From Desulfobacteraceae bacterium (GTDB lineage Bacteria; Desulfobacterota; Desulfobacteria; Desulfobacterales; RPRI01), in the NCBI GenBank assembly GCA_003818505.1, contig RPRI01000045.1:1-33282 (forward strand): a DNA stretch of 33,282 nt, in the 5' to 3' direction. Below are positions 8,954 to 16,857 of this stretch, one piece after another. The position numbers and the translations under genes were made by a program. Below the pieces are notes generated by a model that did no database searches, was not told the origin of the DNA, and was given only the letters and a program-made list of their open reading frames with translations. Every line of letters begins with the position of its first letter. The stretch's first letter is position 1.

Positions 8954-10480
8954 TTATAAGTCACCTGGAACAAGACTCAAGTCCGCCTGCATGTGTTGAT
9001 GGGGAAATCCAAAATGCTCTATAACCTGCCCTATAGGCTGCCAGCCGAGTTTTTTAAAAAACCGGACATTCCTTTCCTGAATTTCCGCCGTAAAAACAGT
9101 ACATCCATTTTTCTTTACCCGTTTCATGGCCTCTTTGACCAGGAGAGATCCGGTTCGACCGGTGCGATACTCTTTTTGAACCGCAAGCCTGCCGCCGATC
9201 CAGTGCCCGATTTCAGCTTTTACGGGAAAAACCCTGACAGTTCCGATAATCTTGCCATCCTTTTTTGCCACCAGGAAGATGCTTTCCGAATCGTTTTCAT
9301 CCCTGTCCGAATCGCTGAACATCCTCTGCTCATTAACGAACACCTCTCTTCTGATTTTGAAGGCCTCATTCCGTTCGTGGGTATTTCTAGCACTGTGACA
9401 AACGATTCCGGATTCATTTTTTTCATAAGCGCCAAGCGCTGAACAGGCGCCGCATCGCACACATCCCGCTAATGTCTCTTTCGTTGAAACCTCTTTTTTC
9501 TGGAGAATCACTGCAACGGCATCGTAGATACGCTTCATTCTTTCCGGGTCAGGCGGAACGGCGTTCTCAAGGGTTGATCCGGGTAGGGGGCGTAGGGGAA
9601 CGACAAATGGGTATACTCCCAAATCTGCAAGGACTTCACTGCCCCATGCAATGGATTCGGAAGATTCTCCCATACCGGCAATCAGAAAACTGCTTACCCT
9701 GCTTGGTCCAAACAGCTCAACAGCTTTTTTCCACGCTCTTTCATATCGATTCATTCCGATTTCTGCTTTGGCAGGAGCGATACGAGCAAGCACTTTCAAA
9801 TCAAAACTTTCCACATGAATGCCTACGGCATCCACACCTGCATCCTTTAACGCATCAATGAGATCAAGATTCCCCGGGGGAGCAAATTGGACCTGAACAG
9901 GCATATTCACAACGGCCTTCACTGCGCGAACGCAATCGGCAAGATACGTAATTTCACTTCCAGCCGGATCACCCGTGCCGGAAGTTAAAACCATATGAGA
10001 TACGCCATCCATATCCCAAGCGGCCCTGGCTACTTCGGCAAGCTGTTCCGGAGACTTTCTCGCAATGGTCTCCTTGTTTCTCAGGGATGTTTCAGTGGAG
10101 CAGAAGCCGCACTTTTTAAATTGTTTCCAGTGAACGCATTGTTGAAGAACGGTTGTAGCCAGACAATCCCTGCCGTGGAGAAGGGCGATATTTCTGAAGC
10201 CGACACCATCCCGTGTGGATTGGGTATAGAACGCCGGGTCAGGAACCACTTCCAGTGACGAAACTACTTTCCCATGCTTTACAAGAACATAGGAATTATC
10301 CATGGACTCCAGGCTGAAAGGAGAATGCGAGACATAGTGACCGGCAATGGGTGCATTAACCGGGATGCCGCCTATGAGAAAAGATTTCCCTTCGGCCGGA
10401 CCTGCGCCGCCTTTTCGCCCTTGAATATCCTTATGAACCCTGATTCCCAGGCTTTGTATCTCGGTGATAAGATGACGCAT
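8954..10480 (-). CDS. MSMEG_0568-like radical SAM domain fused to MSMEG_0567/Sll0786-like GNAT N-acetyltransferase
   Basis: N-terminal half: CVHWKQFKKCGFCSTE (CX3-type cluster context), HMVLTSGTGDP, CVRCGACSALGAYE. C-terminal half (~140 aa): RREVFVNEQRMFSDSDRDEND…GTVRVFP…RLAVQKEYR…NVRFFKKLGWQPIG…FGFPHQHMQADL. Confidence 0.85.
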   Translation of the reverse strand: MRHLITEIQSLGIRVHKDIQGRKGGAGPAEGKSFLIGGIPVNAPIAGHYVSHSPFSLESMDNSYVLVKHGKVVSSLEVVPDPAFYTQSTRDGVGFRNIALLHGRDCLATTVLQQCVHWKQFKKCGFCSTETSLRNKETIARKSPEQLAEVARAAWDMDGVSHMVLTSGTGDPAGSEITYLADCVRAVKAVVNMPVQVQFAPPGNLDLIDALKDAGVDAVGIHVESFDLKVLARIAPAKAEIGMNRYERAWKKAVELFGPSRVSSFLIAGMGESSESIAWGSEVLADLGVYPFVVPLRPLPGSTLENAVPPDPERMKRIYDAVAVILQKKEVSTKETLAGCVRCGACSALGAYEKNESGIVCHSARNTHERNEAFKIRREVFVNEQRMFSDSDRDENDSESIFLVAKKDGKIIGTVRVFPVKAEIGHWIGGRLAVQKEYRTGRTGSLLVKEAMKRVKKNGCTVFTAEIQERNVRFFKKLGWQPIGQVIEHFGFPHQHMQADLSLVPGDL

Positions 10481-10520
10481 ATCAAGGTCTCCGGTAATTC
10501 ATTCAGGATATTTGAAGATT

Positions 10521-10566
10521 CCCTGTAGCAAGCTACGGGGATTGCGCTCGCTATTTCGGTTCAACG
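10521..10566. repeat. Extragenic repeat, copy 1 (CCCTGTAGCAAGCTACGGGGATTGCGCTCGCTATTTCGGTTCAA)
   Basis: Imperfect hairpin CCCTGTAGC-AA-GCTACGGGG; the CGGGGATTGCKCTCGCTRTTTCGGTTCAA portion recurs at 12601-12629. Confidence 0.65.
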
Positions 10567-10595
10567 TTGTTTTTCTCCCATTTAGTCGGGAAAAA

Positions 10596-10755
10596 GGGGT
10601 CAAGGATTCGAGGATTCAAGGGTTTATTACCCATTTTTTACAGCATTTAGAGGTTTGAATATCCTGAGTATTTAGCGCTGATGGTTAGCGCTTACGCTTC
10701 ACTCCGTGTCATTTTGAGTCACTTGGACCCTTGAACCCTTGACCCCTTGAATCCT
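10596..10755. repeat. Element bounded by inverted GGGGTCAAGGATTC.GAGGATTCAAGGG-type repeats
   Basis: GGGGTCAAGGATTCGAGGATTCAAGGGT near 10596-10622 versus GGACCCTTGAACCCTTGACCCCTTGAATCCTC near 10725-10755 in opposite orientation. Confidence 0.5.
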
Positions 10756-10789
10756 CATTGAATCACCAATTCTTTTTGAGATAATCTTT

Positions 10790-12385
10790 CTATTTTAACT
10801 TATGTTTATCCGGCATGGAAGAGATCGTTCCATCCCAGGTATCAACTTTGCCTGATGCCTGATCGGTTTCCGGAAACCAGGTATGGGTCACGCATTTGGA
10901 TTCTGTAAAGAACGAGAATCCATCTTTCCCCATGACATGGAGATCGCCAAAGAATGAGTTCTTATGACCTGTAAAACCGAAAATTCCCAGAGGAACGGGA
11001 ATCCCGACATTGATGCCCACCATTCCGGCATCCGTGCGTGCGGCAAATTGACGGGCAAAATGTCCGTTTTGAGTATAAATCACAGAACCGTTGGCAAAAC
11101 GGCTTTTATTCATTAAGGTTAAACCTTCTTCAAAGGAATTCACTCTCTTGATACAGAGCACAGGACCGAATACCTCTTCATCTCCGATGGTCATTTTCTC
11201 TGTAACATGATCAAAAATCGAGGGCGCCAGATAAAATCCATTCTCATAGCCTGGCACTACCGGATTGCGGCCGTCAACAATTAGTTTGGCTCCTTCTGCA
11301 ATGCCTTTTTCAATCCAGTCCGTAATGAATTTCCTGTGACCGGCATTCATGATTGGACCCATGCCAGTTGTAGGATCATAGGCCGGTCCCAGAGTCATCT
11401 CAGCAACAAACTTTTTGAGATAACCGATGAGCTCATCAGCAATGCAATTTTCAACAACAATAACCGGGCAGGCCATGCACCTGGCTCCCGCGCATCCGCA
11501 ATAGGCATTGATGATGCCTCTTGCTGTTCTTTCAAGCTTGGCATCCCGCAATACAAGGGCATGGTTTTTGGCTTCGGTTAAAGCCTGAACGCGCTTGCCA
11601 TGAGCAGCGGCAGTCTTATAGATGTGTCTGCCGACTGAAGTGGATCCGACAAAAGAGACTCCTTTAATATCCGGATGTTTCAGAAAAATTTCAGCTTCAT
11701 TACGTCCTGCTGTTACAATATTGAGCACTCCATTGGGGAGCCCGGCCTCTCGCCAAAGCTCTGCAAGCCGCAGTGATGACTGGGGCACAAAGCTGGCCGC
11801 CTTGAGAACCATGCAGTTTCCGGTGGCCAGGCAGATGGGAGTCATCCATCCGTGGGGAATCATGGCCGGGAAATTCCAGGGCGCGATTCCAGCAAAAACT
11901 CCTATGGGATGATGGTACAGGACTGTATCATATCCTTTACTTGCATTCATAAGAGATTCGCCCTTCATAAGATGGGGTGCCCCGCATGCAAATTCAACCA
12001 CCTCATTTACCTTTAACACGTCACCCATCGATTCCGTCCAGTTTTTGCCCTCCTCCTGGCATAGAAGATAGGTCAGTTCCTCAAGATGCTGGTCAACAAG
12101 AGCCTTAAACTTGTACAACACCTGCACCCTCTTGCTTACGGGCGTTTCCGACCAGGCTGGGTACGCTTTTTTTGCACTCTCTATGGCGGACTCTACCTCA
12201 GCCTGAGTACATTGCGGAGCATGCGCAATTACAGCCCCGGTTGAGGGATTGAAGCAATCCATGTACTTTTCGGATTTGGAGACGCGAAATTCACCATCCA
12301 CAAAATATTTCAGTTTTTTTATGGGACTTCCTGCAGAAGAATCTTCAATATCAAAATATCTATTTTCGTCTTTTTCTGGCAACAT
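10790..12385 (-). CDS. mmsA: CoA-acylating methylmalonate-semialdehyde dehydrogenase family protein
   Basis: Aldehyde dehydrogenase fold; FAGIAPWNFPAMIPHGWMTPICLATGNCMVLKAASFVPQS, GVSFVGSTSVGRHIY, catalytic-loop CGCAGARCMA, GFTGHKNSFFGDLHVMGKDGFSFFTESKCVTHTWF, typical of MmsA. Confidence 0.9.
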   Translation of the reverse strand: MLPEKDENRYFDIEDSSAGSPIKKLKYFVDGEFRVSKSEKYMDCFNPSTGAVIAHAPQCTQAEVESAIESAKKAYPAWSETPVSKRVQVLYKFKALVDQHLEELTYLLCQEEGKNWTESMGDVLKVNEVVEFACGAPHLMKGESLMNASKGYDTVLYHHPIGVFAGIAPWNFPAMIPHGWMTPICLATGNCMVLKAASFVPQSSLRLAELWREAGLPNGVLNIVTAGRNEAEIFLKHPDIKGVSFVGSTSVGRHIYKTAAAHGKRVQALTEAKNHALVLRDAKLERTARGIINAYCGCAGARCMACPVIVVENCIADELIGYLKKFVAEMTLGPAYDPTTGMGPIMNAGHRKFITDWIEKGIAEGAKLIVDGRNPVVPGYENGFYLAPSIFDHVTEKMTIGDEEVFGPVLCIKRVNSFEEGLTLMNKSRFANGSVIYTQNGHFARQFAARTDAGMVGINVGIPVPLGIFGFTGHKNSFFGDLHVMGKDGFSFFTESKCVTHTWFPETDQASGKVDTWDGTISSMPDKHKLK

Positions 12386-12574
12386 TCAAACCTCCTTAAC
12401 AGTTTAAAATCATGAAATTCATTTTATCAAACAGTAAACGCATTTTAATAGAATCCGACTTTATCGGTCGCCGCTTTCTTTGCAGGTCTTTTTTTGAAGC
12501 TCCCGCAGCAAGCTACAGGGAATCCTCGACCGTAAGGAACAGCGTCTATTGAAAATTTGCTCGCTAACCCAGTA

Positions 12575-12598
12575 GCAAGTCCGCCGCGGCGGACTTGC
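12575..12598. repeat. Perfect 24-bp palindrome GCAAGTCCGCCGCGGCGGACTTGC
   Basis: Exact self-complementarity; intergenic, 28 bp beyond the 3' end of the arginase-family gene. Confidence 0.85.
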
Positions 12599-12600
12599 GG

Positions 12601-12629
12601 CGGGGATTGCTCTCGCTGTTTCGGTTCAA
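12601..12629. repeat. Extragenic repeat, copy 2 (CGGGGATTGCTCTCGCTGTTTCGGTTCAA)
   Basis: Near-identical to 10537-10565 (two substitutions). Confidence 0.65.
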
Positions 12630-13702
12630 AGACCAAACCCTATCTTCTTGATCAGATTTGCTGCGATTCTAAAGGTTTGATCTCTGCCGGCAGGATAATC
12701 TTCTCCGGCTCTTCTCTGGTCAATTTCCGTGATATCCATTCCTGCAAGGTGAATTTTCCGGTTGAACAGGATTTTAAGTGTGTCCGCAATATTATAAATC
12801 TTTGACTCTGTTAAGCCCTTCCAATTCCGAAATCTGACGCCCTCAACAGCGCTCATCGCACCAATGTCCATATCAATTGAGATATACACATAAGGTGTAG
12901 ATATCATCTGCAACAGCGTATTTAGCCTTTGAGGAGCCATCGTGCACTCCTTTTTTGTCATTATTGTGGATCCTCTGCGTTTCAGTTCTGCGTAGGCGTC
13001 TGTGTATCTGGAAATACGTGGATCTTTAATTCGGAACGATTTTTTTTCCGGGTAGTCGCTCACACCAAAAATATAGAGATTTTTCAGATTAATTATCCCT
13101 TCAGCAGCCATGTGATGGATAAAGGAACTGGCATTGTATGAATCCGGACGGTTATATAAATAAGGATCCCTAGGGTCATGAACAGAACCGGGATTCGTTT
13201 CAATATCGTATTGAATGGCATCGGAAAGAACAGACATGGGAATAGCATCGGTATGACTGTCAATAATAATCAGCGATACATTATCCCTGCCATAAAATTC
13301 CGTTAAAGATTTATACGCACCTCCGGTCAATGAGTGATCTATTCCGATCATACAGGGAATATCGGGCAGTATCTTTTTTGAGACAATATCTGCGACCTCC
13401 TCCGCTATTCTTCTGCAGCCGTCACCATCAATGAATGCGATAAAATTTTCGGTGTTGATCTTCAAAATATCCTCACCACGGGGTTTTGGGCGAAGCCAAG
13501 TTGGAATATTCACAGAACCAAGCTCCCTCCATAAATCCTGTTGGACTTCCGGACGAATAAGCATCATAACCTCATTAAAAGGATCGTCACTTTTCCCCGC
13601 TGTCCATAAGCTGTTGCGTTTTTCATAAATTGAATCAAATTGTTCATCGCAGTCCAGGGGGCAGCCAAAAAAAACCAGTTTTTTATCAGTCATGCCATTC
13701 AT
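12626..13702 (-). CDS. Arginase/agmatinase/formiminoglutamase (ureohydrolase) family protein
   Basis: Metal-binding-type motifs IGIDHSLTGGA, LIIIDSHTDAIP and YISIDMDIGAM, plus LAGMDITEID. Confidence 0.75.
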   Translation of the reverse strand: MNGMTDKKLVFFGCPLDCDEQFDSIYEKRNSLWTAGKSDDPFNEVMMLIRPEVQQDLWRELGSVNIPTWLRPKPRGEDILKINTENFIAFIDGDGCRRIAEEVADIVSKKILPDIPCMIGIDHSLTGGAYKSLTEFYGRDNVSLIIIDSHTDAIPMSVLSDAIQYDIETNPGSVHDPRDPYLYNRPDSYNASSFIHHMAAEGIINLKNLYIFGVSDYPEKKSFRIKDPRISRYTDAYAELKRRGSTIMTKKECTMAPQRLNTLLQMISTPYVYISIDMDIGAMSAVEGVRFRNWKGLTESKIYNIADTLKILFNRKIHLAGMDITEIDQRRAGEDYPAGRDQTFRIAANLIKKIGFGL

Positions 13703-13770
13703 TGCCTGTGGCCATCGCTTCCCTTTAAAACGAGTTTCCTTTCAATTGTTCCACAACTATCGATGATACC

Positions 13771-14040
13771 TTCGTAAAAAGTCATAAAAACACTTTTTAC
13801 TTGGCGGTAAATCCGCTTGAGCCGGACTGGTGCTTAACCGCCCTCGGCTTGTTGTAAGTAAGTTAGAAATTATTTCCGGACGGAAATAATTTCGTAAACT
13901 TACTTACACCCCTCAAGGGGGTACTTAAAAAGAGTCCCGTTTATCGTGGCTAAGAGAGCATATTAAGACTTCCAACGAGTTCGTCGAATATAGATTGCCG
14001 CAAAGCGGCATAAAACTGCTTTTTACGAGTCTATCATAGA
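13771..14040. mobile_element. MITE-like element with TCGTAAAAAG terminal inverted repeats
   Basis: Left ATGATACCTTCGTAAAAAGTC; reverse complement of right end ATGATAGACTCGTAAAAAGCAG; same termini as the 8805 element. Confidence 0.6.
13854..13907. repeat. Long hairpin within the 13771-14040 element
   Basis: GTAAGTAAGTTAGAAATTATTTCCG / CGGAAATAATTTCGTAAACTTACTTAC; arms ~25 bp with a small internal bulge. Confidence 0.75.
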
Positions 14041-14190
14041 AACATTAAAACAAAATAATTACCACGTCAACATTAATGATTAAAACATCTGATGTTTAAT
14101 TATTTGAACATTATCGCTCCTATTGAATGTCAAACCCGGTTTTTGGTAGGAGAGAAAACAATTCAGGATTATCTGCAAATACATTCACAA

Positions 14191-14228
14191 CAGTTCAAAT
14201 TCCCTTTTTAAAAAGAGAATTTGAACTG
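14191..14228. repeat. 38-bp near-perfect palindrome (CAGTTCAAATTCCCTTTTT|AAAAAGAGAATTTGAACTG)
   Basis: 19-bp arms, one mismatch, no spacer. Confidence 0.8.
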
Positions 14229-14322
14229 AGGATATTGGGCTGTCGTGATGATGAAAGCGGATCATCCAAAACCAGCAGAATGGGAAATATCAGGGTCAAG
14301 CTGCCATTCGCCATCTCCAATA

Positions 14323-15345
14323 CTACCCTCTGGCTTTATAAAAATCGTCTCTGGCTTTTTTAAGCTGTTTGACGTTCTCAAGGGGGGATCCCGGTGCAAC
14401 GCCACAACCCGGTGTTAGGAAATCGGTTCCATTTTCCAGGCTCGAGATCGATTCCTCATAACATTTTTCCGGAGTGCCCATGAACAGGGTTGTTGCCGTC
14501 GCCACATTACCAAAAACGCGTACGTTTTTAGCATGCGCCACATCAACGGCTTTTTTCATATCGGCTTTCTCCTCAATGCTGATTCCAGCTACACCGGTTT
14601 CACACATCATCGGAATAATGAGATCTGTGTTGGCACAAATATGCAAAACAATCGGACCTTTGGCCTTGGAACAAATCTCGGTCATCATGGGCTGAACGAA
14701 TTTTTTCCAGGTTTTGGGGCTCATCAGCGCTGGTCCCGATGAAGGCTCGGCCAGACAATAATAATCGGCCCCTTGGTCAAAGGCCCAGTTTATAACATCG
14801 ATGGTAACTGCCTTAGTAACATCGAGGACCTGTTGTATCTTGGCCTGTTCCTTGAAAGTCCATCTCATGAACTTCTCGGTTCCGACCAGGTTGCAGGCAC
14901 AGGTCCAGGCTCCCTCACTCTCACCAAAAACAACCAGTTCTTCACCGAAACGTTTCTTCAATATTTCAAATTGCTTCTTATAGGCGGGAAACCGTCCCTT
15001 TTCAAAAATATTGTCCGGGTACGCAAGCCCATCCAGGCTGTCGGCAAGCGGATGTTCCTTGATGTAATATTGAAGATCGATCTTGGGTTCACCCAATGTA
15101 CAGCCCATCACCTGACTGATCGGAGTGATATCCCAACCCATGGCTTTGACCCATTCGAACCCTGCGATTTCATACCCGGCAATTGCCAGTTTGGCCATGG
15201 CTTCCGGATCTGTGTCAGCCAAGGGGCGTTCGGCGCCGCATATTTTCATGATTTCCACGATGCCGTAAGTGGTGGTGGAGCCCACCGGCGTCATGTCCAC
15301 TTCCTTTCCCTCCAGACGTCTCATAAAACGTTCTTTTAAATTCAT
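14323..15345 (-). CDS. Uroporphyrinogen decarboxylase-fold corrinoid methyltransferase (MtaA/MtbA/CmuA-like)
   Basis: UroD-family sequence with the Zn-type HxC motif (VLHICANTD) and downstream Cys (LTPGCGVAPGSPLENV). Start set at MNLKERF with AAGGAGAG RBS upstream. Confidence 0.85.
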   Translation of the reverse strand: MNLKERFMRRLEGKEVDMTPVGSTTTYGIVEIMKICGAERPLADTDPEAMAKLAIAGYEIAGFEWVKAMGWDITPISQVMGCTLGEPKIDLQYYIKEHPLADSLDGLAYPDNIFEKGRFPAYKKQFEILKKRFGEELVVFGESEGAWTCACNLVGTEKFMRWTFKEQAKIQQVLDVTKAVTIDVINWAFDQGADYYCLAEPSSGPALMSPKTWKKFVQPMMTEICSKAKGPIVLHICANTDLIIPMMCETGVAGISIEEKADMKKAVDVAHAKNVRVFGNVATATTLFMGTPEKCYEESISSLENGTDFLTPGCGVAPGSPLENVKQLKKARDDFYKARG

Positions 15346-15395
15346 TTTATCTCTCTCCTTTTCGCCCAAACCGCCTGCTTCCGGCGACGGCTGAA

Positions 15396-16118
15396 TTATA
15401 CCGCCAGATGATCAAGAATAATCTGTTGATTATCGATCAATTCCTGAGTCGTTGCGATACCGGTAATTTTTCCTTTGGTGCTCATTAAATAATGTCGACT
15501 GGCGACTTTCAGGGCCATTCGGTAATTCTGCTCCACGACCAGCAGCGTCATTCCCGAACCAACACAAAAATCTTTCACAATTTCGGTGATCGAAACTACC
15601 AGCAATGGGGACAGCCCCTGGGAGGGCTCATCCATAATGATAATCTTGGGATTACTGATTAGCGCCCGACCGATTGCAAGCATTTGCTGCTCGCCGCCGC
15701 TGAGCGTAGATCCATCCTGGTTGATGCGATCGGCCAGTACCGGAAAATAGTCGTAAACCCGCTCCAGAGTGCAGGGCTCTCCCCCGTTACCGGGACGCGA
15801 GGCAATCGTCAGATTTTCTTTCACGGTCAAGCCAGGGAAGATATGCCGTTCCGCCGGAACATAGGCCACTCCCAGCCGGGAAACCCGGTGCGCGGGCCAG
15901 CGAATGGTTTTTTGGCCGTCAATGGTGATCGATCCGGAGCGCGGCGGGGTGAGTCCCATGATGGATCGAAGAGTCGTGGTCTTGCCGACACCGTTTCTCC
16001 CCAGAATGGAGACGGCCTCGTGAGCATTGACGAATAAAGAGAGTCCCTGAATGGCGTGGCTTTCTCCGTAATAGGTGTGAATATCTTCTATCTCCAGAAT
16101 TCTATTCGTCTTTTCCAA
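15396..16118 (-). CDS. livF: Branched-chain amino acid-type ABC transporter ATPase LivF; likely TTG start inside the livG end
   Basis: GRNGVGKTT, LSGGEQQMLAIGRAL, IIIMDEPSQGLSP; in-frame TTG GAA AAG… start overlapping livG; the ORF track start at 16199 appears too long. Confidence 0.9.
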   Translation of the reverse strand: MEKTNRILEIEDIHTYYGESHAIQGLSLFVNAHEAVSILGRNGVGKTTTLRSIMGLTPPRSGSITIDGQKTIRWPAHRVSRLGVAYVPAERHIFPGLTVKENLTIASRPGNGGEPCTLERVYDYFPVLADRINQDGSTLSGGEQQMLAIGRALISNPKIIIMDEPSQGLSPLLVVSITEIVKDFCVGSGMTLLVVEQNYRMALKVASRHYLMSTKGKITGIATTQELIDNQQIILDHLAV

Positions 16119-16848
16119 GATAGGCCTCCCTGACCAACTGGTTCGTCCTGATTTCTTCGGGCGCGCCCTCAGCGATGATACTGCCGTAATGAAGCACATT
16201 GATTGTATCCGAGATTCTCATGACCATATCCATGTCGTGCTCGACCAGCACGATCGATATTTCCCTGGAAAGACCCTTGATCAGCTCGGAGATATGGTTG
16301 GTTTCCGCGGGCGACATACCGGCCGTGGGCTCATCCAGAAAGAGAATTTTCGGATCTCCTGCCAGGGCGATAGCCACCTCCAGGATCCGCTGGTCGCCGT
16401 AAGACAGGTTTTTGGCGGGTAGACCGGCAAGATCCTGAAGGCCGAGCCGCTCCAGAATCACCCATGCATCGCTTGCCACTTTTTTCAGGCTCATTTTGGT
16501 GGAAAATATTCTTAAAGAGCCGCCGGAGCGGGCCTGTTTGGCGATCCTTACATTTTCAAACACTGTCAGATTGCTAAAGATGCTCGTAATTTGAAAGGTT
16601 CTGCAGATTCCCTTTTTGACCAGTTCATGGGTCGGCTTGTTGGTGATTTCGGCGCCTTGAAAATACACTTTCCCGGAGCTGGCCGGTATTCGGCCGGTAA
16701 TGATGTTGATAAATGTGGTTTTACCAGCGCCATTTGGCCCGATAATGGATCTCAACCCGGTTTTTTCAAATTCTATGCACACGCAATTCGTTGCCATGAC
16801 TCCGCCGAAATGCCGACACAGATTATCGGTGCATAAAAACGCATCCAT
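16102..16848 (-). CDS. livG: Branched-chain amino acid-type ABC transporter ATPase LivG
   Basis: GPNGAGKTTFINIITG, LSYGDQRILEVAIALA, ILFLDEPTAGMSPAE, LVEHDMDMVMRISD. Confidence 0.93.
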   Translation of the reverse strand: MDAFLCTDNLCRHFGGVMATNCVCIEFEKTGLRSIIGPNGAGKTTFINIITGRIPASSGKVYFQGAEITNKPTHELVKKGICRTFQITSIFSNLTVFENVRIAKQARSGGSLRIFSTKMSLKKVASDAWVILERLGLQDLAGLPAKNLSYGDQRILEVAIALAGDPKILFLDEPTAGMSPAETNHISELIKGLSREISIVLVEHDMDMVMRISDTINVLHYGSIIAEGAPEEIRTNQLVREAYLGKDE

Positions 16849-16857
16849 GATATTGAA

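Noticed and set aside
14127-14363. 78-aa plus-strand ORF
   Set aside because: Contains the 38-bp palindrome and runs into the 3' end of the UroD gene; no recognisable family, so not called a CDS.
14773-15339. 188-aa plus-strand ORF
   Set aside because: Antisense to the UroD-family methyltransferase gene.
15396-16199. Long ORF-track version of livF with an 81-bp overlap into livG
   Set aside because: The first 27 residues are translated out of frame from livG; the TTG start at 16118 fits better.
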